A stretch of 64,000 nucleotides of DNA, from contig NZ_FNVU01000024.1 in assembly GCF_900107965.1 (NCBI RefSeq), positions 1-64,000 of the forward strand. The letters are read 5' to 3'. The notes below the pieces were generated by a model that saw nothing but the letters and a program-made list of their open reading frames with translations, ran no database searches and had not been told where the DNA came from. Source of the DNA: Actinacidiphila yanglinensis (lineage in GTDB: Bacteria > Actinomycetota > Actinomycetes > Streptomycetales > Streptomycetaceae). The position numbers were made by a program, and so were the translations under genes. Positions 32,832 through 41,177 of this stretch are shown one piece after another (the stretch's first letter is position 1; each line of letters begins with the position of its first letter).

Positions 32832-34508
32832 GTGACCACTTCGCAGTCGCCGATCGCGTCCGGCATGACCAGACGCGGCCTCCTCGCAAGCGCCGCCGCA
32901 GGCGCGGGAACCCTCGCCCTCTACGGTTGTACCGGCTCGACGGGCGGTTCGAGCTCCGCAAAGGGCACCCTGACCGTGGCCGCCCAGTCCGACAACCTCA
33001 CCCAGGTCTTCAACCCGTTCCTGGAGAACACCGCCCAGGGACTGACCTACACCAGCCCCGGCTCGGGCGGCTTCATCTACGAGCCGCTGGTCCAGATCAA
33101 CACCGTCGACATCGGCAACGACCTGCCCTGGCTGGCGAAGTCCTGGCGCTGGTCGGACGGCAACAAGACCCTGACGCTCGAGCTGCACACCGGTGTGAAG
33201 TGGACGGACGGCCAGCCGTTCTCCGCGGACGACGTGGTCTTCACCTACATGCTGCTGAAGCAGAACGCGGCGCTCAACCTGGGCGGCGTCAAGTTCAGCA
33301 CGGTCACCGCGCCGAGCCCGTCGCAGATCGTCTTCACCTTCGACGTGCCCTCCGAGCAGTTCTTCACCGAGGTCGTGTCGGTCCCGATCGTCAGCAAGCA
33401 CATCTGGTCGACGGTCAAGAACCCGGTCACGTACACCGACAAGAACCCGGTCGGCACCGGCCCGTACAAGCTGTCCACCTTCTCCGCCCAGAGCTTCACC
33501 CTGGTGCGCAACGAGGACTACTGGCAGCCGAAGGCGGAGATCACCTCGCTGCGGTTCGTGGCGTACAAGGACAACGAGAGCATGACCAACGCGCTGGTCC
33601 AGGGGCTCGCGGACTGGGGCGGCACGTACATCGCCAACGCCGACAAGACCTACCTGAGCCGGAGCAAGCACAACAACTACTGGGCGCCGCTGGCCGGGAC
33701 CGACGGGATCATCCCCAACCTGGAGCGCTGGCCGCTGAGCGACATCGCGGTGCGCCGGGCGATCAGCCTCGGCGTGAAGCGCAAGCAGGTCGGCGCGGCG
33801 ACCGGCTCGCCGCCCGCCACCAGCGTGACCGGCCTGCCGATGCCCGCGTACACCTCGTCGATCGCCCCGCAGTACAAGGGCGTCGGCTTCGAGGAGGATC
33901 CGGCGAAGGCCGAGAAGACGCTGACCGACGCCGGGTACGCCAAGGGCAGCGACGGTTACTACCACAAGGGCGGCAAGCGGGTCGAGTTCTCGATCAGCTT
34001 CCCGTCGGCGTACACCGACATCGCCTCCCGGGTGCAGGTGCTGGTCTCCCAGCTCAAGGACATCGGGATCAAGCTCACCATCGACACGACCACGGTGAAC
34101 GACATCAACGTGATCACCTCGAAGGGCGAGTTCGACTCCACGATGGGCTACCCGGTGAACTCCGCGCCGCGGGCGTTCTCCTACTACTACGACACCATCA
34201 ACCCGAACCTGTACTTCCCGATCGGCAAGGCGACGCCGACCTACCAGAACATCGAGCGGTTCCAGAACGCCGAGGCCAAGCAGCTCTTCGACGAGTACCC
34301 GAAGGCCACGACGGACGCGCAGCGGCAGCAGATCCTGGACGGGATCGAGAAGATCTTCGTCGAGAACCTGCCCTGGATCCCGATGTTCTACTGGGGCAGC
34401 TACGGCAACTGGAGCACCGCGAAGGCGACCGGCTTCCCCACGCCGCAGAACCCCTACTTCAGCCCGGTGCCCAATCCGGTGGTCGCCCTGCGGCTGAAGC
34501 CGGTCTGA
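32832..34508 (+). CDS. ABC transporter substrate-binding lipoprotein, family 5
   Basis: This 558-residue solute-binding protein has a signal with both Tat-like (TRRGLLASAA) and lipobox (ALYGC, Cys33) features, so it is probably exported folded and lipid-anchored. The body is SBP_bac_5: YEPLVQINTVDIGNDLPWLAKSWRWSDG near residues 80-105, VKWTDGQPFSADDVVFTY, NPVGTGPYKL, and LPWIPMFYWGSYG near the end. GTG 32832 follows AAAGGAGC. It is the specificity component of the importer encoded just upstream. The family binds peptides, nickel, or oligosaccharides; sequence alone does not tell which. Confidence 0.93.
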   Translation: MTTSQSPIASGMTRRGLLASAAAGAGTLALYGCTGSTGGSSSAKGTLTVAAQSDNLTQVFNPFLENTAQGLTYTSPGSGGFIYEPLVQINTVDIGNDLPWLAKSWRWSDGNKTLTLELHTGVKWTDGQPFSADDVVFTYMLLKQNAALNLGGVKFSTVTAPSPSQIVFTFDVPSEQFFTEVVSVPIVSKHIWSTVKNPVTYTDKNPVGTGPYKLSTFSAQSFTLVRNEDYWQPKAEITSLRFVAYKDNESMTNALVQGLADWGGTYIANADKTYLSRSKHNNYWAPLAGTDGIIPNLERWPLSDIAVRRAISLGVKRKQVGAATGSPPATSVTGLPMPAYTSSIAPQYKGVGFEEDPAKAEKTLTDAGYAKGSDGYYHKGGKRVEFSISFPSAYTDIASRVQVLVSQLKDIGIKLTIDTTTVNDINVITSKGEFDSTMGYPVNSAPRAFSYYYDTINPNLYFPIGKATPTYQNIERFQNAEAKQLFDEYPKATTDAQRQQILDGIEKIFVENLPWIPMFYWGSYGNWSTAKATGFPTPQNPYFSPVPNPVVALRLKPV

Positions 34509-34537
34509 GCCGCCCCGCACCGCACGCCTTCCTGAGG

Positions 34538-34568
34538 CCGGGTGCCGCCGCGCAGCCGGCGGCCCCGG
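34538..34568 (+). terminator. Hairpin after substrate-binding protein gene
   Basis: GCCGCCG (34544-34550) pairs with CGGCGGC (34557-34563), and the stem extends outward, past a bulged T, by CCGGG with CCCGG, for about 12 bp in total. It lies 30 bases after the binding-protein stop and before the next gene's ribosome site. It may terminate most transporter transcripts. Confidence 0.5.
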
Positions 34569-34603
34569 ACCAGTCCCCTGCCGTACCCCCCGCGAGGAGA
34601 GCC

Positions 34604-35278
34604 ATGTCCCACCTCCCGACGCCGAGAGCCATGGTCGTCGTGAACGGCGACGACATCCACCACGACCTGCTGAGCGCCGCCGGAGTGTTCCAGCAGCTCG
34701 GTGTCGAGGCCGGGTTCGCCACCCGCAAGGCCATGGGCACCAGCCGCTTCGTCGATCCGCGGCCCGAGACCGCCGAGTCGGACGTGTACCTCTTCTACAC
34801 CGCCGGCGGGCACTTCGCGACGGCCCAGCAGCAGGCGCTGGCCGACGCGGTACGGGCCGGCAAGGGGCTGGTCGGGGTGCACGGCGCGAACATCATGGGC
34901 TGGCAGGGCGACGGTCCGGACCCGGCCGACCGCCCGCTGTTCGAGCTGCTCGGCAACCGCTACCTCTCGCACGGCCCCGGCCACCACGAGGGCCGGCACA
35001 CGATCGAGATCGTCGCCGACCACCCGGTCACCCGGGGGGTGGAGGACTTCGACCTCTTCGACGAGTACTACGAGTTCGAGCTCGCGGACGAGGACGTCAC
35101 GGTGCTGGCGCAGCGGCACCGCGCGGACGGCGTGGTCATCCCGGTGCTGTACGCCCGCGAGGTCGGGGCGGGCCGGGTGGTCTACCTGGCGCTCGGCCAC
35201 GACATGCGCTCCTGGGGCGAGCCGCCCGTGCGCGCGCTGGTCCGCCAGGCGCTGCTGTGGGCGTCCGGCCGTGACTGA
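34604..35278 (+). CDS. ThuA-like protein, copy 2
   Basis: The 224-residue ThuA-fold protein is closely similar to the one at 27715: VVNGDDIHHDLLSAAGVF, DVYLFYTAGGHF, GLVGVHGANIMGW, LGNRYLSHGPGHHE and VVYLALGHDMRSWGEPP. The blocks ISGDD/VNGDD, RYLSHGP and GHDMR-WGEP are common to both copies. His residues in SHGPGHHEGRHT and the GHD motif are candidates for metal or substrate binding. GAGGAGA precedes ATG 34604. The family is linked to 3-keto-sugar metabolism through ThuA/ThuB, and the next genes (isomerase-like, epimerase) fit that context. Confidence 0.85.
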   Translation: MSHLPTPRAMVVVNGDDIHHDLLSAAGVFQQLGVEAGFATRKAMGTSRFVDPRPETAESDVYLFYTAGGHFATAQQQALADAVRAGKGLVGVHGANIMGWQGDGPDPADRPLFELLGNRYLSHGPGHHEGRHTIEIVADHPVTRGVEDFDLFDEYYEFELADEDVTVLAQRHRADGVVIPVLYAREVGAGRVVYLALGHDMRSWGEPPVRALVRQALLWASGRD

Positions 35279-35321
35279 GACGACGAGCGCCGGCCTTCCG
35301 GGGCCGGCCGGAGGAGGAGAC

Positions 35322-36113
35322 ATGGCAGCCGGTATCGGCGTCATGATGTACACCGTGCTCGACCAGGCACGGGCCGATCTGGAGGGCACCCTGGCCCGGC
35401 TGGCCGGCATGGGCTACCTGGGCATCGAGACCTACGGCCTGGTGGAGCACTTCGGGCCGGCCCGGGTCAGGGACGCCATCGCCGCTGCCGGGCTCACCCT
35501 GACCAGCGCGCACACGCCCTTCCCTGCCGGCTCGCGGGCGGAGGAACTGCTCGACGCCAATGAGGAGTTGGGCGCCGAGGTGCTGGTGTGGAGCATGGAG
35601 CGCGAGGAGTTCGACTCGCCGGACGCGATCCGGCGCGGCGTCGAGCGGGTGAACGAGGCGGCCGAGCGCGCGGCGGGCCGCGGCATGCGGATCGCCTACC
35701 ACAACCACTTCGCCGAGTTCTCGCAGGAGTTCGCCGGCAAGCGGGCGTACGACCTGCTGCTGGAGCTGCTGGACGAGCGGGTGCTGGTCGAACTCGACGC
35801 GTACTGGACGGTGATGGGCGGCGCCGACCCGGCCGACGTACTGGCCGGTCTCGGCGAGCGCGCGCGCTTCGTGCACGTCAAGGACGGTCCGGCGGTCAGC
35901 TACGAGGACGACGTGATGGTGCCGATCGGGGAGGGCGGGATCGACTGGGCCCGCACCCTGAGCGCCCCGTCCGGCCTGCGGTGGCACATCGTCGAGCTGG
36001 AGCGGCTGCACGTCGACACGTTCGAGGCGCTGCGGCGCTCCTACGACCACCTGGTCGGCCGCGGGCTGTCCCGCGGCGCGTTCGTCCCGGCGCCGACCGA
36101 GGAGCGGGCATGA
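35322..36113 (+). CDS. Sugar phosphate isomerase/epimerase-like TIM-barrel protein, copy 1
   Basis: This 263-residue protein is a xylose-isomerase-like (AP_endonuc_2) TIM barrel. Metal-site elements are visible: the Glu in VLVWSMERE, IAYHNHFAEF (YHNH), VELDAYWTVMGG (Asp), RFVHVKDG and HIVELERL. Relatives include IolE/IolI, hydroxypyruvate isomerases, and lyase-like proteins that act on 3-keto-glycosides. GGAGGAGG upstream supports ATG 35322, although a GTG at 35271 overlapping the ThuA stop is in frame. The gene overlaps the following epimerase by four bases. Metal-dependent enolisation or elimination on a keto-sugar is the inferred role. Confidence 0.88.
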   Translation: MAAGIGVMMYTVLDQARADLEGTLARLAGMGYLGIETYGLVEHFGPARVRDAIAAAGLTLTSAHTPFPAGSRAEELLDANEELGAEVLVWSMEREEFDSPDAIRRGVERVNEAAERAAGRGMRIAYHNHFAEFSQEFAGKRAYDLLLELLDERVLVELDAYWTVMGGADPADVLAGLGERARFVHVKDGPAVSYEDDVMVPIGEGGIDWARTLSAPSGLRWHIVELERLHVDTFEALRRSYDHLVGRGLSRGAFVPAPTEERA

Positions 36114-37081
36114 GGGTGCTGTTCCTCGGCGGTGCCGGGATGATCGGCTCCGCGGCGGCGGCGCAGGCCGCCGCCGCGGGTGCCGACGTGACGATCGTGA
36201 CCCGCTCCGAGCCCGCGCGTGCGGTCGCCGAGGGCGTGCGGCAGTTGCGGGCGGACGTCCGCGACGCCGCGGCGCTCGGCGCGGTGCTGGGCGACGAGGA
36301 GTTCGACGCGGTCGTCAACTGGGTCGGCTTCACGCCCGACGACGTGCGCGAGCACCCGCGGCTGTTCACCGGCCGGACCGGGCAGTACGTCTTCATCAGT
36401 ACCTGCTCGGTCTTCGGCCGGCCGGTGCCGCACCTGCCGATCACCGAGTCCAGCCCGCGCCGCCAGCCGGTCTTCGGCTACGCGCGGGACAAGATCGCCT
36501 GCGAGCTGCTGCTGGAGGACGCCTACCGCACCTCCGCCTTCCCGCTGACGATCGTGCGCCCCTTCCACACCTACGACCGCACGGTGATCCCGGTGCTCGC
36601 CGGGTGGACCGCGATCGAGCGGATGCGGGCCGGCCGGCCGGTGGTGGTGCACGGCGACGGCACGTCGCTGTGGTCCCTGACCCACGCCGAGGACTTCGCG
36701 CGGGCCTTCGGGGGGCTGCTCGGCCTGGACCACGCGGTCGGCGAGAGCGTCAACGTGGTCAGCGGCGACATCCTCACCTGGGACCAGATCCACCTGACCC
36801 TGGCCGGTGCGGCCGGGGTGCGCGCCCCGCTGCTGCGGCACCGCTCCAGCGAGTCGATCGCCGTGCAGGTGCCCGGCTGGGGCGAGGTGCTGGAGCACGA
36901 CTTCCGGCACTCGATGCTCTTCGACACCTCCAAACTGCGGTCGCTGGTACCGGACTTCGCGCCGCGGGTGTCCTTCGCGCAGGGCGCCCGGGAGGTGCTG
37001 GCGCACTACGACGCCCACCCGGAACTGCGGTCGGTGGACCAGGAGCTGTCCCGGGCCTTCGACGCGCTGCTGGAGGGCTGA
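36110..37081 (+). CDS. NAD-dependent epimerase/dehydratase (extended SDR)
   Basis: The 323-residue extended short-chain dehydrogenase has the NAD motif MRVLFLGGAGMIGSAAA at the N terminus. The active-site Y124-x-x-x-K128 lies in VFGYARDKIACELLLE, with a Ser/Thr-rich FISTCSVFG strand before it. The C-terminal substrate lobe holds RPFHTYDRTVIPVLAGW and VVHGDGTSLWSLTHAED, as in nucleoside-diphosphate-sugar epimerases and also in free-sugar dehydrogenases of catabolic clusters. ATG 36110 overlaps the preceding stop. The next 144 bases hold the control region of the second half-cluster. Confidence 0.88.
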   Translation: MRVLFLGGAGMIGSAAAAQAAAAGADVTIVTRSEPARAVAEGVRQLRADVRDAAALGAVLGDEEFDAVVNWVGFTPDDVREHPRLFTGRTGQYVFISTCSVFGRPVPHLPITESSPRRQPVFGYARDKIACELLLEDAYRTSAFPLTIVRPFHTYDRTVIPVLAGWTAIERMRAGRPVVVHGDGTSLWSLTHAEDFARAFGGLLGLDHAVGESVNVVSGDILTWDQIHLTLAGAAGVRAPLLRHRSSESIAVQVPGWGEVLEHDFRHSMLFDTSKLRSLVPDFAPRVSFAQGAREVLAHYDAHPELRSVDQELSRAFDALLEG

Positions 37082-37101
37082 TGGGAGACGCGGATCATGA
37101 G

Positions 37102-37153
37102 TGGTATTTAGTGGTCTATATTTAGTGGACCATCAAATACCATGAGTAGACCA
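37102..37153 (+). promoter_or_regulatory. Concentric TGGT/ACCA operator array
   Basis: An inner inverted repeat, TGGTC (37112-37116) with GACCA (37128-37132), and an outer one, TGGTATTT (37102-37109) with AAATACCA (37135-37142), share the same centre at 37122. A fifth half-site, AGACCA, lies at 37148-37153. Half-sites are 10, 10 and 11 bp apart on each side, so all face one side of the helix. The region is much more A/T-rich than its surroundings and sits 73-124 bases before GTG 37226. It matches the half-sites near 26.4-26.6 kb. A cooperative GntR/UTRA operator is inferred. I could not place a convincing -35/-10 pair. Confidence 0.7.
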
Positions 37154-37225
37154 ACTGGCTAACGTGAGAGTCCGGAGCGGGCAGCGCCCGCGGCCGGCCA
37201 CCGCAGGACGAGGGAAGAGGAACGT

Positions 37226-38266
37226 GTGATCGGCGTCGGTCTCATAGGTTCGGGATTCATCGGCGACACATACGCGGACGCGCTCCAGGACGTACGGAAC
37301 GCGACGCTGGTCGCCACCTGCTCGCGCGACCTCGCGCGCGCCACCGCGCTCGCCGCCAAGTGGGCCCCGGACGCACGCAGTTACGACGACATGGCGGCGC
37401 TGTGCGCCGACCCGGCCGTCGACCTGGTGGTCGTCGCGGTCCCCAACGAGGCGCATCTGGAGGCGGTCCGGGTGGTCGCCGCGGCCGGCAAGGGCGTGGT
37501 GTGCACCAAGCCGCTGGCCCGCAGCGGCGCCGAGGCCGCGCAGATCCTGGACGTCGTCCGGGAGGCCGGCATCTGGCACGGCTACGCGGAGAGTTCGGTC
37601 TTCTCGCCGAACATCGCCAAGGCGCACGACATGGTCGCCGCCGGCGCCATCGGCGACCTGCTCACCATGCGGGCACGCGAGGCCCACTCCGGGCCGCACG
37701 CCCCGCACTTCTGGGACGCCGAGACCGCCGGCGGCGGCGCGCTGCTCGACATGGGCTGCCACACCGTGGAGTCCGCCCGGCACTTCTTCGGCAAGGACAA
37801 CCCGATCACTGAGGTCTTCGCGTGGGGCGCGACGCTCGCGCACGCCGACCGGACCACGGGCGAGGACAGCGCCATCGCGCTGCTGAAGTTCGCCGGCGGC
37901 CAGCTCGCCACCGTCGAGTCGTCCTGGATCGAGAAGGGCGGCATGCAGCTGCGGCACGAACTCGTCGGCAGCGCCGGCCGCCTGGTCACCGACACCTCCT
38001 CGACACCGGTGTGGGGCTTCATCGAGCGCCCGGCCGGCTACCTGGTGGAGAAGGCCGACGCCGACACGGGCTGGGTGTACCCGGTGCCCGAAGAGGCCCG
38101 CGCCTACGGGTTCAGCCAGCAGATGCGGCACTTCGTCGACTGCTTCGCCCGCGGCGCCACGCCCCGCGAGACCTTCGAGGACGGCGTGGTCGTCAACCGC
38201 GTACTGGACGCCTGCTACGCCTCGATGCGCTCCGGCACGTGGGAGAAGGTCCAGGCGGCGGCATGA
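37226..38266 (+). CDS. Gfo/Idh/MocA oxidoreductase (second of three)
   Basis: This 346-residue enzyme has the Rossmann motif MIGVGLIGSGFIGDTYADAL at the very N terminus, supporting GTG 37226, which follows GGGAAGAGG. The active-site Lys motif reads VVCTKPLARSGAEA, with Thr where most members have Glu. The C-terminal domain has GGALLDMGCHTVESARHFFG, the usual G-C-H-x-x-E/D segment with catalytic His. It oxidises or reduces a sugar-ring hydroxyl with NAD(P). It is the first gene behind the operator array at 37102 and overlaps the second GntR gene by four bases, so the regulator controls its own operon. Confidence 0.9.
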   Translation: MIGVGLIGSGFIGDTYADALQDVRNATLVATCSRDLARATALAAKWAPDARSYDDMAALCADPAVDLVVVAVPNEAHLEAVRVVAAAGKGVVCTKPLARSGAEAAQILDVVREAGIWHGYAESSVFSPNIAKAHDMVAAGAIGDLLTMRAREAHSGPHAPHFWDAETAGGGALLDMGCHTVESARHFFGKDNPITEVFAWGATLAHADRTTGEDSAIALLKFAGGQLATVESSWIEKGGMQLRHELVGSAGRLVTDTSSTPVWGFIERPAGYLVEKADADTGWVYPVPEEARAYGFSQQMRHFVDCFARGATPRETFEDGVVVNRVLDACYASMRSGTWEKVQAAA

Positions 38267-39051
38267 GCACCGATCACATGAGTGCGCGACGGCCGGACCG
38301 GGCAGCGTCGCCGCCCGCGCTGACCGGCGCGTACCCCGAACCGCTGTGGCGGCAGGCGAAGTCCGCGCTGGAGGGCCGGATCGCCGTCGGCGAGGTCAAG
38401 CCCGGCTCCCGGCTGCCCCCCGAGCGCGAGCTGTGCCAGATGCTGGGCATCTCACGGGTCACGCTGCGCAAGGCGCTCACCGCCCTGGTCGAGGAGGGGG
38501 TGCTGCGCGCGGCGCAGGGCCGCGGCTGGTACGTCGCCGCCGCGGAGCGCAAGGAGTGGCCCAACACCCTGGAGTCGTTCTCCGAGACCGCCCACCGGAT
38601 GGGTCTGGTGGCCACCTCCCGGGTGCTGCTCCGCGAGACCGGCCCGGCCAGCTTCGACGAGGCGGAGGCGTTCCAGATCGCCCCGGGCACCCCGCTGTAC
38701 CGCCTGGAGCGGGTCCGCATGCTCGACGGGGTGCCGATCGCGGTCGACCACTCGCTGGTGCCCGCCGACGTCGCCATCGGCTTCGACGAGGTCGACTTCA
38801 CCGTCCGCTCCCTCTACGACACGATCGCCGGCCTGGGCTTCGAGCTCGCGCAGGCCGACACGACCATCGAGGCGCGCCCCGCCGACGCGGCGCTCGCCGG
38901 CCACCTCGCCATCGCGGCGGGCACCCCGGTCCTCGACATGCGGCAGATCGTCCGCGACCGCGCGCAGCGCCCCCTGCTGTCCTCGTCCATCCGCTACGCC
39001 GGCGACCGCTACCGCCTGCGCACCTCCTTCATGCGGAACGCAGGGCTGTGA
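38263..39051 (+). CDS. GntR-family regulator with UTRA domain (second of the pair)
   Basis: The 262-residue regulator parallels the one at 24554-25309 along its full length: LPPERELCQMLGISRVTLRKAL in the winged helix, WPNTLESFSETAHRMGL at the domain joint, IAPGTPLYRLERVRMLDGVPIAV in UTRA, and the shared end SIRYAGDRYRLRTSF. ATG 38263 overlaps the Gfo/Idh stop (ATGA). Being inside the second operon it probably represses itself through the array at 37102-37153. Two paralogues with nearly the same reading helix but different UTRA pockets would let two metabolites control one operator set. Confidence 0.9.
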   Translation: MSTDHMSARRPDRAASPPALTGAYPEPLWRQAKSALEGRIAVGEVKPGSRLPPERELCQMLGISRVTLRKALTALVEEGVLRAAQGRGWYVAAAERKEWPNTLESFSETAHRMGLVATSRVLLRETGPASFDEAEAFQIAPGTPLYRLERVRMLDGVPIAVDHSLVPADVAIGFDEVDFTVRSLYDTIAGLGFELAQADTTIEARPADAALAGHLAIAAGTPVLDMRQIVRDRAQRPLLSSSIRYAGDRYRLRTSFMRNAGL

Positions 39052-39092
39052 CCCGGCGTCCCCCGAACCCCCTTCGCAGAAGCGGAGCCCCC

Positions 39093-41177
39093 GTGACCAC
39101 AGCAACGCAACCTCCCGCCCACGGCGACGCGCACGGCGGCGCGCACCGGAGCGCCACCGGCCCCGCCGACGCCGCCGCCTACGGCGCGCCGGCCCTGGCC
39201 CGCGCCCTCGCCTCGCCACGCCCCGACGAGATCACGGCGTGCACGGCCCTCCTGCGGCGGGAGGGCCTGCTCGGCCCCGACACCCACGTCTCCTACTTCG
39301 GCCTGGCCGAGCAGGACAAGCGGGAACTGCTGGCCGGCGCGGTCGCGCCGCGCCGTTTCCGCGCCCTGCTGGTCGACCTGCGCACCGGGGTGTCGCACGA
39401 CGCCGTCGCCTGCCCCGGCGAGGACCGGATCGTCTCCGCCCGCGTGCTGGATCCCGCCACCGACGGCCATGTCCCGGTGGTGCTCGCCGAGTTCGCCCTG
39501 GTCGAGGAGATCGTGCACCGTGACGAGCGCTGGCTCGCGGCGATGCGCCGGCGCGGCCTGACCGACATCGACCGGCTGCGCGTCAACCCGCTGTCGGCCG
39601 GGGTGCCCGGCGAGGGCGAGGACGGCCGCCGCCTCCAGCGCTGCTTCACCTTCCTGCAGAAGACGCCGGACGACCTCGGCTGGGCGCACCCGGTCGACGG
39701 GGTCACCGTCGTGGTCGACGTGGTCACCCGGGAGGTCCTGGAGGTCACCGACCACGCGCAGTTCGCGGTGCCCGAGGAGGACGGCAACTTCCACGACCCG
39801 CGCTGGGTCGGCCGGCCGGACCGGGCCGGACTGAAGCCGATCGAGATCACCCAGCCCGAGGGCCCGAGCTTCACCGTCGACGAGGACGGCGTCCTCAACT
39901 GGCTCGGCTGGTCCCTGCAGATCGGCTTCGACCAGCGCGAGGGGCTGGTGCTGCGCAATATCGCCATCGACGACGCCGGACGGCGGCGCCCGGTGGTCTA
40001 CCGCGCCTCCCTGGCCGAGATGGTGGTCCCCTACGGCGACCCCGGACCGCAGCGCTGGTTTCAGAACTTCTTCGACTGCGGCGAGTACCTGCTCGGCGGC
40101 TTCGCCAACTCCCTGGAGCTGGGCTGCGACTGCGTCGGCGACATCACCTACCTCGACGCGGTGCTCGCCGACGCCGAGGGCGGCGTCCGGGTCGTCCCGC
40201 AGGCCATCTGCATCCACGAGGAGGACACCGGCATCCTGTGGAAGCACTCCGACAACTGGAACGGGGTCTCGCAGTCGCGCCGCAACCGGCGGCTGGTGAT
40301 CTCCTTCTTCGTCACCGTCGGCAACTACGACTACGGCTTCTACTGGTACTTCTCGCTCGACGGGAGCATCGAGCTGGAGGTCAAGGCGACCGGCGTCGTC
40401 TTCACCTCCGCCTACCCCGGGCCCGGCTACGCCTTCGCCTCCGAACTCGCCCCGGGGCTCGGCGCCCCGTACCACCAGCACCTCTTCAGCGCCCGGCTCG
40501 ACATGGCGGTCGACGGCACCGTCAACGCGGTGGACGAGGTGGAGTCCCGGGCGGTGCCGCGCGGGCCGGACAACCCGGCCGGCAACGGCTTCACCCAGTC
40601 CGTCACCCGGCTGCGCACCGAGTCCGGCGCCCAGCGGCTGGCCGACAACTCCCGCAACCGGTCCTGGCTGGTCAGCAACCCCTCGGTCGCCAACCGGCTC
40701 GGCAACCCCGTGGCCTACCAGCTCCACCCCGAGGGCCGGCCGGTCCTGCTGGCCGACCCCGGCTCCGACATCCACCGCCGGGCCACCTACGCCACCCGGC
40801 ACCTGTGGGTGACCCCGTACGCGCCGGACGAGAACTACCCGGCCGGCGACCTGGTCAACATGCACAAGGGCGGCGCCGGGCTGCCCGCGTGGACCGCCGC
40901 CGACCGCTCTGTCGACGACACCGACATCGTGCTGTGGCACACCTTCGGGCTCACGCACTTCCCGCGGCCCGAGGACTGGCCGGTGATGCCGGTCGACTCG
41001 GCCGGTTTCGCGCTGAAGCCGTACGGCTTCTTCGACCGCAACCCGACCCTCGACATCCCCGCGTCGGACGCGGACCACTGCCACCCCGGCGGGCACCACC
41101 CCGGGCACGACCAGGCCGACCCGCACGACCCGCAGCACCACGGACACCACCACGACCAGGGAAAGGCCGGCGCATGA
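39093..41177 (+). CDS. Copper-containing primary-amine oxidase with His-rich tail
   Basis: This 694-residue quinoprotein oxidises primary amines to aldehyde, ammonia and H2O2. The cofactor Tyr is Y412 in VGNYDYGFYW, which self-converts to topaquinone. The catalytic base is D328 in QNFFDCGEYLLGG. Copper ligands are H461 and H463 (PYHQHLF) and H622 (LTHFPRPEDWPVMP). All are in the places known from the Arthrobacter enzyme. No signal peptide is seen, so it should be cytoplasmic. The C terminus has about 11 His in the last 35 residues (HPGGHHPGHD, HHGHHHDQ), perhaps a copper-loading tail. GTG 39093 lies 41 bases after the GntR stop, in the same operon. The next gene overlaps its stop. Confidence 0.95.
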   Translation: MTTATQPPAHGDAHGGAHRSATGPADAAAYGAPALARALASPRPDEITACTALLRREGLLGPDTHVSYFGLAEQDKRELLAGAVAPRRFRALLVDLRTGVSHDAVACPGEDRIVSARVLDPATDGHVPVVLAEFALVEEIVHRDERWLAAMRRRGLTDIDRLRVNPLSAGVPGEGEDGRRLQRCFTFLQKTPDDLGWAHPVDGVTVVVDVVTREVLEVTDHAQFAVPEEDGNFHDPRWVGRPDRAGLKPIEITQPEGPSFTVDEDGVLNWLGWSLQIGFDQREGLVLRNIAIDDAGRRRPVVYRASLAEMVVPYGDPGPQRWFQNFFDCGEYLLGGFANSLELGCDCVGDITYLDAVLADAEGGVRVVPQAICIHEEDTGILWKHSDNWNGVSQSRRNRRLVISFFVTVGNYDYGFYWYFSLDGSIELEVKATGVVFTSAYPGPGYAFASELAPGLGAPYHQHLFSARLDMAVDGTVNAVDEVESRAVPRGPDNPAGNGFTQSVTRLRTESGAQRLADNSRNRSWLVSNPSVANRLGNPVAYQLHPEGRPVLLADPGSDIHRRATYATRHLWVTPYAPDENYPAGDLVNMHKGGAGLPAWTAADRSVDDTDIVLWHTFGLTHFPRPEDWPVMPVDSAGFALKPYGFFDRNPTLDIPASDADHCHPGGHHPGHDQADPHDPQHHGHHHDQGKAGA

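Noticed and set aside
37082..37225. A/T-rich segment before the second Gfo/Idh gene as an attachment site or insertion scar
   Set aside because: No integrase, tRNA or target duplication is present, and the repeats have operator-like phasing.
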